A program made the translations under genes and the position numbers. Below, in pieces: positions 1 through 7,970 of a DNA stretch of 29,272 nt. The DNA comes from an uncultured Lachnospiraceae bacterium (GTDB taxonomy: Bacteria > Bacillota > Clostridia > Lachnospirales > Lachnospiraceae), in the NCBI GenBank assembly GCA_910588535.1, contig CAJUOO010000041.1:1-29272 (forward strand), in the 5' to 3' direction. Each line of letters opens with the position of its first letter. Position 1 is the first letter of the stretch. Below the pieces are notes generated by a model, which saw only the letters and a list, made by a program, of their open reading frames with translations, was not told the origin of the DNA and did no database searches.

Positions 1-209
1 ACTTCTGAATAGGCTCTGTTCCATACCAAGCGAAAAATCCAATGCCTATAAAAAGATTAATAATCCCAAGCGAGAATTTAGCAGCCCACTTTAATTTTTT
101 GTATAGGACAAAGCAACTGCTATGAGCAAAAAATGAGTAATGCAATTTGAATTATCCATGTTTGCCTGTTGTAATTGCCGATAACATCCCAAAAAATTTG
201 TGCATCCAT
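1..209 (-). pseudogene. DUF6064-like membrane protein, 5' part, frameshifted
   Basis: The minus strand from an ATG at 209 reads MDAQIFWDVIGNYNRQTW and then a hydrophobic stretch, ending at a TAG at 120-122. Homologous-looking reading resumes in another frame (IAVALSYTK) and then in a third (LKWAAKFSLGIINLF, then FFAWYGTEPIQK) up to the window edge. The pattern matches what I recall of DUF6064 membrane proteins. Restoring one T in a six-T run (126-131 on the plus strand) and one A in a six-A run (about 94-99) would give one open frame. The rest lies outside the window. Family assignment is from memory; the two frame breaks are seen directly. Confidence 0.6.
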
Positions 210-415
210 TTATTGCCCCGTAGATTTAATCTGTCACTTTCTAATGAACTAGAGAATAACATACAAATTTGAAATTTTCTACCATAACTTATATATCTTC
301 ACTATGTTTATCAATAAAATTTCTTATTTATTAAGAAACTCTAAAAATACTTTTTATAAAAATATATATTAAAAAAATGTATTCTGTTGTTTACCTCCAT
401 ATATAATCTGCTTAC

Positions 416-925
416 TCACTTCTCCTCACTGCCACATTTTAACATCCTGCATAAAGTCCAGCTTTCACCTCCTAAATTCTTCTGCTCTATCCGTTCCTTC
501 ACCTGAAATCCGATGGACAGATAACATGCAAGTGCTGCCCTATTTTCTTCTATCACATTCAATGTCACCTTATTGACTTTCATAACCTCAAAAGCATAGC
601 GGACCGCCATAGTAACCATCTCTTTGCCAAGTCCCTTTCCTCTTTGCTCTGGATCTACAACTATAAATCCCAAATATGCACAATTCTCTTGATAATTTGC
701 CTTTCGCACAGCAAAGTGCCCGACCAGTCTTCCCTCCTTATCCAGAGCTGCCATGCTCCATGCATCCTCTTCTCTCTCTACCTGCACCATATAATCCTCA
801 AGCTGTGCTATGGTAAGAGGATAATGAAAAGTCCCCATACTCCACATAGAAAACTGTCTCTCCTCTTGCAGCCATAACACAATACTTTCACAATCTCTTC
901 TTTTCAATGGACGCAACCGTATCAT
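416..925 (-). CDS. GNAT family N-acetyltransferase
   Basis: A 169-residue protein with the GNAT fold signature. It transfers an acetyl group from acetyl-CoA to an amine whose identity cannot be read. The N-terminus IRLRPLKRRDCESIVLW is the usual first strand and helix. The acetyl-CoA loop is VVDPEQRGKGLGKEMV, and the C-terminal half has NVIEENRAALACYLSIGF, typical of RimI/RimJ-like enzymes. I chose the ATG at 925 because AAGGAGAG (931-938) lies five bases upstream. A longer frame reaches 1075, but its extra 50 residues run into hairpin repeat 1 and do not look like protein. The gene stands alone. Confidence 0.88.
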   Translation of the reverse strand: MIRLRPLKRRDCESIVLWLQEERQFSMWSMGTFHYPLTIAQLEDYMVQVEREEDAWSMAALDKEGRLVGHFAVRKANYQENCAYLGFIVVDPEQRGKGLGKEMVTMAVRYAFEVMKVNKVTLNVIEENRAALACYLSIGFQVKERIEQKNLGGESWTLCRMLKCGSEEK

Positions 926-995
926 AATATCTCTCCTTATAAGATGTATTCTATCTATAATATTATAACACCAATATACAACTATTGATATAAAA

Positions 996-1185
996 TATAA
1001 CTTTTTGTAGGATGAGTATTCTTCTATTATTTTCGTAGGAGGTCCGTATAGCCAGTCCGCTGTTTCCTCCGTCACCCCGCTTCCGCTTAGTGAAAAACGT
1101 AACGGATACTAAGCTCGTGAAAAACCTCGCTAAGTACCGACGTTTTTCAATAGGTTCCTTGAGGAAAACAGCGGACTGGCTATAC
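996..1185 (+). repeat. Large hairpin repeat, copy 1
   Basis: A 50-base left flank (tataactttttgtagg onward) leads into a long imperfect palindrome. Outer arms 1046-1069 and 1161-1185 pair over 24 bp with one bulged T. Inner arms 1091-1100 and 1140-1149 pair (TGAAAAACGT/ACGTTTTTCA). A core helix pairs 1103-1110 with 1133-1139, with one bulged A. The left flank and the arm-to-core junction recur at 29175-29272 in the same orientation, and the core recurs inverted at 1360-1499. No open frame or terminator-type T run was found in it. Confidence 0.9.
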
Positions 1186-1359
1186 TGCTTTATCGAATAT
1201 TTTAAATACATTGTAACTTTTCATATACTTGTAATTCCATGTTTATTTTTATTTCGTTTGTATAAATAGAGCATCAAATTCTCTTAAATAAGGCAACAAA
1301 AAATTTATTCATCCAATACAAACAGAGTAACAACGTGTTTTGCCTAGCTGATAAAAACA
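1186..1359. other. AT-rich spacer between two hairpin repeats
   Basis: The stretch from 926 to 1676 has no convincing gene. Apart from the two hairpin repeats it holds this AT-rich spacer and, after 1519, the upstream region of the DUF3783 gene. I see no gene, RNA or clear promoter here. Confidence 0.5.
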
Positions 1360-1519
1360 GCCCGGCGAACTGCCTGTGGTCCTCAAGGAACCTATTGAAA
1401 AACGCCGGCGCTTAGCGAGGTAGTTTCGAGCTTAGCGCCCGCTGCGTTTTTCACTAAGCGAAAGCGGGGTGAGGGAGGATTACAGGCAGTTCGCTGGGCG
1501 GCCCTTCTCCGAAAATGAT
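1360..1519 (-). repeat. Large hairpin repeat, copy 2, inverted
   Basis: Outer arms 1360-1384 and 1475-1499 pair over 25 bp with only G-T differences. These would be G-U pairs in a plus-strand transcript. The inner stem pairs 1396-1404 with 1445-1453. The core helix pairs 1406-1412 (CGGCGCT) with 1434-1441 (AGCGCCCG). The 90-base core is nearly identical to the reverse complement of the copy 1 core, whereas the outer arms are quite different in sequence but still self-complementary. A short flank containing the complement of attttcg follows at 1511-1519. Confidence 0.9.
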
Positions 1520-1676
1520 ACAACAGAAAATATAAAATTTGCAAGAAATACTCCCTCTTTATATTATCTATCTATTTTTCAAAACAAGATAGAATTATTT
1601 TCTGGTTTATGTTAAGATATCAGTGGTTATAATTACCATATTATATCAGCCGTCACACGGCAGAATCGAGGAAATT

Positions 1677-2066
1677 ATGGGAGAACATGCAACAGCACTT
1701 TTATACAATTTAGAACAAACGCCACAAGGAAAACAGATCAAATGTATTCTGATCCAACTTGGCGTCCACATTAAAAATATACAACCCAAGCAATACCTTA
1801 TCCCGCTTGGCATCTTGTCCGGCGCGGAAAAAACCACAGAAGCGCTTTCTGAAACCTACACGGGCGAAGGATTTTCAGAGGAAATGTTAGTTATGAAGGG
1901 ATTTTCCAATGCCCTCCTTGATGAATTTCTACTTCGTATGAGAAAAGCTAAAATTCCCCGTATTCAGCTAAAAGCTGTTCTCACTCCGTCCAACCAAAAG
2001 TGGGATTCTATCACCCTATACGAAGAATTAAAAAAAGAAGCTCTATCCATGTCAAACCCCAGATAA
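1677..2066 (+). CDS. DUF3783 domain protein
   Basis: A 129-residue soluble protein of unknown role. The start MGEHATALLYNLEQT, the middle IKNIQPKQYLIPLGILSG, and the end EMLVMKGFSNALLDEFL followed by KAVLTPSNQKWDSITLYEEL fit the DUF3783 pattern common in Clostridia. A GTG at 1623 opens the same frame 18 codons earlier. I prefer the ATG at 1677 because GAGG lies five bases before it and family members begin just before the LLYN strand. It ends 26 bases before dtd and points the same way, so the two are probably co-transcribed. That adjacency is the only functional hint. Confidence 0.75.
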   Translation: MGEHATALLYNLEQTPQGKQIKCILIQLGVHIKNIQPKQYLIPLGILSGAEKTTEALSETYTGEGFSEEMLVMKGFSNALLDEFLLRMRKAKIPRIQLKAVLTPSNQKWDSITLYEELKKEALSMSNPR

Positions 2067-2092
2067 TATTGTAATATACAGGAGGTATCCAT

Positions 2093-2530
2093 ATGAAAGC
2101 TGTTATTCAGCGTGTTTTAAATGCATCTGTCTCTATCGACAACACCATTATAGGCTCCATCGATCGCGGCTATCTTGTCCTTCTTGGTGTTGGGGCAGAG
2201 GATACAAAAGAGAAAGCTGATTATATTGTAAAAAAGCTTTTGAATCTACGCCTTTTTGCAGATGAAAATGACAAGACCAATCTTTCTGTCCGGGATGTCA
2301 ACGGCTCTCTTCTTATTGTTTCTCAATTTACTTTATACGCAGATTGCCGGAAGGGAAACCGTCCCAGCTTCACCGATGCTGGCAGTCCTGAGCTGGCAGA
2401 AGAGCTGTACGAGTACTTTATCGAGACATGCAAAAAAGAAATAGCCGCCGTTGCACATGGCTCCTTCGGCGCACATATGAAGGTAGCCCTCGTCAACGAC
2501 GGACCATTTACAATTCTACTAGAAGCATAA
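2093..2530 (+). CDS. dtd: D-aminoacyl-tRNA deacylase
   Basis: A 145-residue protein of normal length for the DTD family, which hydrolyses D-amino acids wrongly attached to tRNA. The start MKAVIQRVLNASVSI is characteristic. The active-site motif SQFTLYADCRKGNRPSF lies near residues 79-95. The second motif, GSFGAHM near 124-130, is a GSFGA variant of the usual GTFGA, and NDGPFT follows. The strong site AGGAGG ends eight bases before the ATG. It is cytoplasmic and follows the DUF3783 gene. Confidence 0.96.
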   Translation: MKAVIQRVLNASVSIDNTIIGSIDRGYLVLLGVGAEDTKEKADYIVKKLLNLRLFADENDKTNLSVRDVNGSLLIVSQFTLYADCRKGNRPSFTDAGSPELAEELYEYFIETCKKEIAAVAHGSFGAHMKVALVNDGPFTILLEA

Positions 2531-2543
2531 TTTTTGATATTAT

Positions 2544-3482
2544 TTAATATCCAAGCCTCAATATCCTATAATTTTGTGCCCCATCTTGAACAGCCTTTGG
2601 CACAGATGGCGGCATGCGATAGGGAAGCACAGATAGTGGAATATACGCTTCTTCTTGCTTTCTCTTAAGCCCCAGAGCCTGTGCAATCCCCTCCGCGTCC
2701 GCTCTGGCAAGTGCGGCGATCGATTCTTCCGTCTCAAGATAAGTTCTGTAATCCAGAGCATTGCTCAGATATGCATGTTCAATAATAATAGCTGGAAGCC
2801 CCATCTCTGCTCCAAAACGAATCAATGCATAATAATCCGACACGCTGCCATCGGGATAATAGCTTGTAGTCTTGGCATAACCCTCTGGACTGTAGGGGCG
2901 CCTCACTATTCCGTTGTTCAACTGTGCACCGAGATCTGTCCCTATGTTAAGCCCAAGAAGCTGAAGTTTCTCCACCACCGCAAGGCCAAGTTTTTCAGAG
3001 ACCTCATAGATATTAGGGAGCTTTGCTGTAGGGGCTTGATAATGACTCACCGTCGTCAACACCATACAACCATTTAATGTAAAATCATTATTGCCGGGAG
3101 CATTGTTATGTACAGATATCAAGTAATCTGCATTATGATCCACCGCATATTGCACACGGGGACGAAGCTCCATTGTAATATCCTCCGTCCTTGTCATCAC
3201 AATTTCTATATTCTCGTACTTTAATAATTCCTCCTGAAGCTTCATCGCTATCTTTAGGTTTATATCCTTCTCTTTTATCAAAACACCATCATAGACATAT
3301 TCCGCGCCATCTGTCTCACCGCCATGACCAGCATCAATACAAATAACTGTTTTTCCTGTCTCCCCAAAAAAGGTTTCATCTGCACTGGGATGTGAATACA
3401 CAGTGACTGCAGAAAATATAACTGTGGCAAGACATAGAGAAAGAAATTGTTTTGCTCTTTTTCTAAATTGTACTCTTCTCAT
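2544..3482 (-). CDS. N-acetylmuramoyl-L-alanine amidase (Amidase_3), secreted
   Basis: A 312-residue zinc amidase that cuts the bond between N-acetylmuramate and L-alanine in peptidoglycan. A basic N-terminus and hydrophobic segment (residues 1-30) form a signal peptide or anchor. The zinc ligands of Amidase_3 are visible: H53 in DAGHGG, E71 in LIKEKDINL and H125 in SVHNNA. The catalytic glutamate is E235 in IIIEHAYLSN. The start at 3482 follows AAGGAGGG (3486-3493); a longer frame to 3581 lacks a ribosome site. It is convergent with dtd, with a 13-base gap. The family includes CwlD-like sporulation and vegetative hydrolases; which role applies here is not clear. Confidence 0.92.
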   Translation of the reverse strand: MRRVQFRKRAKQFLSLCLATVIFSAVTVYSHPSADETFFGETGKTVICIDAGHGGETDGAEYVYDGVLIKEKDINLKIAMKLQEELLKYENIEIVMTRTEDITMELRPRVQYAVDHNADYLISVHNNAPGNNDFTLNGCMVLTTVSHYQAPTAKLPNIYEVSEKLGLAVVEKLQLLGLNIGTDLGAQLNNGIVRRPYSPEGYAKTTSYYPDGSVSDYYALIRFGAEMGLPAIIIEHAYLSNALDYRTYLETEESIAALARADAEGIAQALGLKRKQEEAYIPLSVLPYRMPPSVPKAVQDGAQNYRILRLGY

Positions 3483-3617
3483 TTTCCCTCCTTTTTGTAT
3501 ACACTTTAGTATAACACATGCAAAAAGGTGCATCAAGCTTATCTGAAAAAGAGAAAAAATTTCCTGTAGCAAACCATCCAAGAATGCTTTTATTCTGTTT
3601 TTTATTCTATTATTATT

Positions 3618-3740
3618 TTATAACAAATCCAATATCTTTTTGGCATTTGGATTTGCACGAGAGCCTTCAATAACTCCCTGAATCACACAGGTATCCCGAT
3701 TCATTCTCTTTAATGGCATAGAAGGCGAAGGGTCTATTGC
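3618..3740 (-). pseudogene. In-frame open stretch directly after the ABC ATPase stop
   Basis: Just past the TAA (3741-3743) of the ATPase gene, the same frame stays open for 40 codons to a TAA at 3618-3620. From an ATG at 3717-3719 it reads MPLKRMNRDTCVIQGVIEGS and then RANPNAKKILDLL. It looks protein-like, and the GS-x-NPNAKKILD spacing recalls the C-terminal part of some solute-binding proteins, but this is a weak likeness. There is no ribosome site before the ATG. It could be the remnant of a gene whose 5' part was lost, or an extension reached only by readthrough. Confidence 0.35.
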
Positions 3741-4898
3741 TTATTTTCGATTTTCTGCTTCTTTACCATGCATGAATATTCCCACAAGCTTGTCATTTCT
3801 CATTCCTCGATACACTGGAAGCCCCATCTCCTCTGCCAGTTTAAGTAAGCGCCCATTTAACTGATTTCTACTTCCTACTGGTGTCCCTGCATCTATCACT
3901 GCCCTTACTTTCTTTATCTGTCTGGCAGCACATTCATACTGTTCTTCTGTCATAGATTCAAAGGCAGGTGCTGTCACCACATATTCACTCAATGCAACGG
4001 CAGAGGGCAGATCAATATCATTATCAAACAATATTCCTGTAGCAAAAGGAATTCCCTGTTTTTGAAGCATCCGATAATATTTTGTTCCACATCCTCCTCC
4101 TGCCACGACAAACACTTGTATCTCTCCTTCTGGGCGTGCCAGCTCCACGCTACCATACAACCGATGATAACTCCCTTCTCTCAGCCCATAAAGCTTTTCT
4201 ATAACACCGCTTTCCATTATCTCCTCCGGGGAGCCGTATGCTTCTATTGTATCTCCTTTTACACAGATCAGAGAATCTGAGATTTTTGATGCCAGATCGA
4301 TCTCATGCAGCGACATTACCACAGTAAGCCCCTCCTCACGGGCCATTCTTTGCAAGATTTCCAATACTTCCAGCTTATAAAAAATATCCAGATAGGCAGT
4401 CGGCTCATCCAAGACCAAGATCTGCGGTTCCTGACAAAGCGCCCTTGCAAGCATTATGCGCTGACGCTGCCCGTCGCTTAGGGAAGTAAATTCCTGATCG
4501 GCAAGCTCCCTCGCGCCAACTCTCTCCAATGCCCTCTCCACTGACCTTTTATCCGCCTCCATAAGCGTTCCCCTTATGCCAGTATACGGATACCTCCCCA
4601 TGGCAACCACCTCCCAGCATGTAATAAGCTCAGGATGTACGCGCTCTGTAAGAACTACCGCAAGTTCTCTTGCCAATCTCTTTGCGCCCAAACTCTGTAT
4701 ATCTCTCCGATCAAGCAGCACCACTCCCCCAATTTTGTTAAGTTGTCCGGCTATCGTCCTCAAGACTGTCGATTTCCCCGCTCCATTTGGGCCAATCAGT
4801 GTAAGAATCTTCCCTTTTTCAATTTTAATATCAATATCTCGGATCACTATATTTCCACGATAGCCTACCGTCAGCCTCTCTGTCTGAAAATAACACAT
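3741..4898 (-). CDS. B12/iron-complex ABC transporter ATPase with C-terminal extension
   Basis: The 385-residue ATPase of the importer. Residues 1-245 form a BtuD/FecE-type ATPase: Walker A GPNGAGKS at 36-43, signature LSDGQ at 140-144, Walker B ILVLDEPTAYLD near 160-171 and switch histidine H197. The usual length is about 255, so the last ~130 residues are an added domain with FVVAGGGCGTKYYRML, APAFESMTEEQYECAA and VIDAGTPVGSRNQLN. I do not recognise its function. The ATG at 4898 follows AAGGG at a good distance; the ATG at 4913 has no ribosome site. It lies 21 bases after the permease stop in the same operon, and the cobalamin riboswitch upstream argues for corrinoid uptake. Confidence 0.9.
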   Translation of the reverse strand: MCYFQTERLTVGYRGNIVIRDIDIKIEKGKILTLIGPNGAGKSTVLRTIAGQLNKIGGVVLLDRRDIQSLGAKRLARELAVVLTERVHPELITCWEVVAMGRYPYTGIRGTLMEADKRSVERALERVGARELADQEFTSLSDGQRQRIMLARALCQEPQILVLDEPTAYLDIFYKLEVLEILQRMAREEGLTVVMSLHEIDLASKISDSLICVKGDTIEAYGSPEEIMESGVIEKLYGLREGSYHRLYGSVELARPEGEIQVFVVAGGGCGTKYYRMLQKQGIPFATGILFDNDIDLPSAVALSEYVVTAPAFESMTEEQYECAARQIKKVRAVIDAGTPVGSRNQLNGRLLKLAEEMGLPVYRGMRNDKLVGIFMHGKEAENRK

Positions 4899-4919
4899 AA
4901 CACTACCCTTCATTAAATC

Positions 4920-5999
4920 TCATTCGCTGTTCTTCCCCTGTGCCCTGCGCCTAACCATCATAACAATCACCACAGGAGCGCCAAATGCTGCCGTCACTGT
5001 CCCAATTGCAAGCTCTGTCGGAGAAAACGCTGTGCGCGCAATCAGATCACAATAGATGCAAAACACAGCACCACACAGATATGTAATGGGAATAAGCACC
5101 GACGGGCGCGCGGTCTTTAACATCGTCCTTGTAATATGCGGCACCGCAATGCCGACAAAGGAGATCGGTCCTGCAAATGCAGTTACACACGCTGAGAGCA
5201 GGCTTGACAGTATAATTAAACATGCCCGAAACAGCTTGATATTTACGCCAAGGCTGCTGGCATAGCCCTCCCCCAAAGCATAAGCACCAATCGGCTTTGA
5301 CAAAAGCCAAGCAGCAAATAGCCCCGGCAGACAGATCCATGCAGCTACCGCCACATGATCCCAATTAGCCCCAGAAAAACTGCCCATCGACCAACTTGTA
5401 AGATTTACAATCTCATTCTCCTTTGCAAAAGCAATACAGAAATCTGTGATCGCTGAACAGATATACCCCATCATAATTCCGATCACCAAGAGCATTGACA
5501 TACTACGAACCTTCTGAGAAAAGAAAAGAACCACAAAAACAATGAGCAGAGAACCAGCAAATGCTGACAAAATCATGGCAGCAGAGCCAAATCGTTTCAT
5601 ACATTGAGGCAGAAATACCAATGCTATACTCACCACAAGCTTTGCTCCAGAAGAAATTCCAAGCACAAAAGGTCCAGCAATGGGATTTCTAAAAAAGGTC
5701 TGCAAAAGAAAACCAGAGACTGCCAAAGCACCCCCTAATACAGCGGCAAGCATCATGCGCGGCAGCCTTATGCTAAATACTATCTTGGCCTGCATAGAAC
5801 CTCCAACAGCAAATGCAAGCTGTTTCGCGTAGACATCTCCACCCAATATAGCCGCCACACGCAGCCGAATTCCATTCCCAACCATCTGAAAAATCTCTCT
5901 AATCGGAATATGTACGGAACCAAGATTTATATTAAACACCATTCCCACCAAGAATAAAAAAAGTAAAACTGCCCACGCCGCCAGTACCCTTTTGCGCAT
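4920..5999 (-). CDS. FecCD/BtuC-family ABC transporter permease
   Basis: A 359-residue inner-membrane permease with about ten hydrophobic helices. FecCD features are present: LRLPRMMLAAVLGGALAVSG-type residues near 95 (here SIRLPRMMLAAVLGGAL), NPIAGPFVLGISSGA near 128, and GPISFVGIAVPHITR near 275, the region that contacts the ATPase. A GAGGGAG site precedes the ATG. It is the second gene of the binding protein-permease-ATPase operon. The substrate is probably cobalamin or a precursor, inferred from the riboswitch, although the family also moves haem and siderophores. Confidence 0.93.
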   Translation of the reverse strand: MRKRVLAAWAVLLFLFLVGMVFNINLGSVHIPIREIFQMVGNGIRLRVAAILGGDVYAKQLAFAVGGSMQAKIVFSIRLPRMMLAAVLGGALAVSGFLLQTFFRNPIAGPFVLGISSGAKLVVSIALVFLPQCMKRFGSAAMILSAFAGSLLIVFVVLFFSQKVRSMSMLLVIGIMMGYICSAITDFCIAFAKENEIVNLTSWSMGSFSGANWDHVAVAAWICLPGLFAAWLLSKPIGAYALGEGYASSLGVNIKLFRACLIILSSLLSACVTAFAGPISFVGIAVPHITRTMLKTARPSVLIPITYLCGAVFCIYCDLIARTAFSPTELAIGTVTAAFGAPVVIVMMVRRRAQGKNSE

Positions 6000-6053
6000 A
6001 TTCTTTCTACTCCCTCTTCTGCACGCAGCAAAACCGCTGCATATACTTTCCGT

Positions 6054-7268
6054 CTACTCTGTTGTCAACGGTAGCTTCAATAAATGATCTGTTGTAACCT
6101 CATCGGGATTCTCGCTAAATAAAATGGTATTCATATCTGAGACAATCGACGAGATCGCCGACGTAGCCTGCGAAAAATCTGGTGAGGTAATCCACACATG
6201 TCCCTCTTTCACCGCCTTTAAATCTGCAAGCAAAGGCTCATATGCAATCATTTCTTGAATGGAATAAAATTTATTCCCAAAATTCCAATAAAACAAATAA
6301 TCCGCATCTTGAAAAGCAGCATACCACTCCTCAAAGGACATGGAAGTATTTCCACTTTTCTCTGGTGCAATATCTGCACAGACATACTCCCCGCCTGCCA
6401 TCTCTATCATCTGAACCAGATAATCTCCGCCGTTGCGCGCATAATACTTCCCGCTGGAAGTAATATATCCCATCGCCACCGTAACACCGGATTTTTCTGC
6501 TGCCATAGCGCGCTCCATCAACGCTTTCTGATTATCAAAATACTCCTCTGCCTCTGTTTCTTTTCCAAATAACACGCCCATCAGCTTCACCCACTCCACA
6601 CGTGCCAGCGGATGACTCTCCTTGGAGGAGATCTCCACAAGACTTGGAATCGAAAGCTCTGCAAATTTCTCCTTCACCTCCGGGCAGGTATCTATCATAG
6701 CTGTATCAATATGAAGCTCGATCCCCTGCTCCACCATCTTCTCATAATCTGGCTCCTGAAAGCTTCCAGAATAACCCATGCGCCCTGCCTTCATCGCCTC
6801 TGTCACAGAAGCAATATACCAATCCTCCACATCCGTAGCCACCAGCTTGACGCGAGAGAGCTCCCCTATGGCATCTATCAATGACACTAAGCTGGTACTG
6901 GCAACATATACCTTGTCAATCGGCATCTCTAAAACTACCACACCCTCCTCAAGCTCCTTTGGCACACTCCTATCCTCTGGAACCACAAGATACTTCTCTG
7001 TCTCCCCAACTGTGATCATGCGATAACCCCCCAAAAACCGTTCCACAGAAAATTCCTTCGCATAATCAAGCTCCATTATGCCATCAGAAACCAGCCGCCC
7101 GTCATAAGACTCCTCAACCTCAGATGTCTGGATTGTGGACTCCGTTGATTGACTTTCCACCTCGCTCATCGTCCCTGTAAAATTTCCCTTCTCCTCTGTG
7201 CTGCAGCCTGCAAGCACTGACATCACAGCCACTGCTGCAAACATCCATACTGCCGTTCTCTTTCTCAT
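6054..7268 (-). CDS. Substrate-binding lipoprotein, BtuF/FepB-like
   Basis: A 404-residue extracytoplasmic binding protein. Residues 1-22 are a lipoprotein signal with lipobox VLAGCS; the cysteine at about 22 would carry the lipid anchor. A Ser/Thr/Glu-rich linker follows to about residue 60. The folded part has type III binding-protein features: VYVASTSLVSLIDAIGELSR, a central helix with DYEKMVEQGIELHIDTA, and a C-terminal lobe GHVWITSPDFSQATSAISSI. TAGGAGGA precedes the ATG. It is the first gene after the cobalamin riboswitch, so it should deliver corrinoid to the downstream permease. Confidence 0.92.
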   Translation of the reverse strand: MRKRTAVWMFAAVAVMSVLAGCSTEEKGNFTGTMSEVESQSTESTIQTSEVEESYDGRLVSDGIMELDYAKEFSVERFLGGYRMITVGETEKYLVVPEDRSVPKELEEGVVVLEMPIDKVYVASTSLVSLIDAIGELSRVKLVATDVEDWYIASVTEAMKAGRMGYSGSFQEPDYEKMVEQGIELHIDTAMIDTCPEVKEKFAELSIPSLVEISSKESHPLARVEWVKLMGVLFGKETEAEEYFDNQKALMERAMAAEKSGVTVAMGYITSSGKYYARNGGDYLVQMIEMAGGEYVCADIAPEKSGNTSMSFEEWYAAFQDADYLFYWNFGNKFYSIQEMIAYEPLLADLKAVKEGHVWITSPDFSQATSAISSIVSDMNTILFSENPDEVTTDHLLKLPLTTE

Positions 7269-7426
7269 AGCATCCTCCTATTTTTCAGCTTTGTTGCATT
7301 TGAATAGAACAGAACAATTCTACCAGCACAATCTATTGAAGATACATTTTCTTCTGCACAATCAAGGTTGCCATGGCAGACGCACATAATACCATAGCAC
7401 TCCATTTCTTATATATCTTTACACAC

Positions 7427-7455
7427 AAAAAGAAAACCCTTTTTCAAAAAAGGGT
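7427..7455 (-). terminator. Riboswitch-linked rho-independent terminator (distal)
   Basis: On the minus strand ACCCTTTTTTG and its partner pair (arms at 7436-7455) and are followed by TTTTCTTTTTG. It lies between the cobalamin aptamer and the binding-protein gene, as expected for the expression platform. Confidence 0.8.
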
Positions 7456-7460
7456 ACATG

Positions 7461-7487
7461 GAACAAAAGACAGCTTTTCCTGTCTTT
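7461..7487 (-). terminator. Riboswitch-linked terminator-like hairpin (proximal)
   Basis: On the minus strand AAAGACAG pairs with CTGTCTTT across a GAAAAG loop, followed by TTGTTC. The T run is short, so termination here may be weaker than at the hairpin just downstream. Confidence 0.6.
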
Positions 7488-7529
7488 CTTTATGTACTCC
7501 CAATTACTCGTAGGCTGGAACCATCGTTC

Positions 7530-7712
7530 CTGTACAACAGCAGGCAGGTCTCCTGACTTATCTATCCTCACATCAGCCATCTTCCCAGTCTCCCAGTGAT
7601 ATAGCGGCTTCTGCTCCTTAAATACAGTGACGAGTTCGCACAGGATTCTCACCTGTTTCCCTTTTCACCAGATCCCTGTGCCTTGCGGCAACATATCTGA
7701 CACCTGCTGTTT
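7530..7712 (-). ncRNA. Cobalamin riboswitch
   Basis: The minus strand carries the cobalamin aptamer in the usual order. It has the opening P1 strand with GGTGTC, a conserved GGGAAACAGGTGAGAATCCTG segment (L5/P6 region, read as two adjoining parts), a CGTCACTGTA segment, a core with CACTGGGAGACTGGGAAG, and the closing AGTCAGGAGACCTGCC box. Two hairpins with T runs lie 40-100 bases downstream. The controlled gene is the binding-protein lipoprotein. By analogy, binding of adenosylcobalamin should favour termination and shut off import. Confidence 0.95.
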
Positions 7713-7730
7713 TCTATTCAATTACAAAAG

Positions 7731-7759
7731 AACATAACATATTTTAGAAAAATTTGCAA
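7731..7759 (-). promoter_or_regulatory. Predicted promoter of the B12 riboswitch operon
   Basis: On the minus strand TTGCAA (7754-7759) and TATGTT (7731-7736) are 17 bases apart. This puts the start of transcription just before the aptamer's first strand near 7712. Confidence 0.6.
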
Positions 7760-7865
7760 TAAAAACTTATACGCTCCTCACCAGACGCAACAAAACAGAA
7801 ACTGGAACATAGTTTTTAATTTTTCAGATTATCTTTATTTATAGTTTCATAAATATAAAAACCCT

Positions 7866-7894
7866 TTGACTTTACACTTACAGCAATGTATATA
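7866..7894 (+). promoter_or_regulatory. Sigma-A-like promoter reading into the exporter gene antisense
   Basis: TTGACT (7866-7871) and TATATA (7889-7894) are spaced by exactly 17 bases. No sense gene follows. A transcript would begin near 7900 with AAAGGTGGTGAG and enter the 3' end of the convergent ABC gene. A very short frame (GTG at about 7911, 14 codons) could be translated, but nothing supports it. Confidence 0.45.
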
Positions 7895-7970
7895 CTTAAA
7901 GAAAAGGTGGTGAGTCTAGGCAGTGACTATCCTATTCCCTTATTCATACAATGATAAAAATATCTATCTT

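Noticed and set aside
926..1075. N-terminal extension of the first GNAT gene
   Set aside because: The added 50 codons lie partly in hairpin repeat 1, lack a ribosome site and do not resemble GNAT sequence; a good site supports 925.
996..1519. Hairpin repeats as a CRISPR array or IS ends
   Set aside because: There are no regular spacers, and no transposase frame lies between the copies; only the folded element itself recurs.
2531..2560. GATATT/AATATC palindrome between dtd and the amidase as a terminator
   Set aside because: The six-base AT-only stem is too weak and has no clear T run beyond it.
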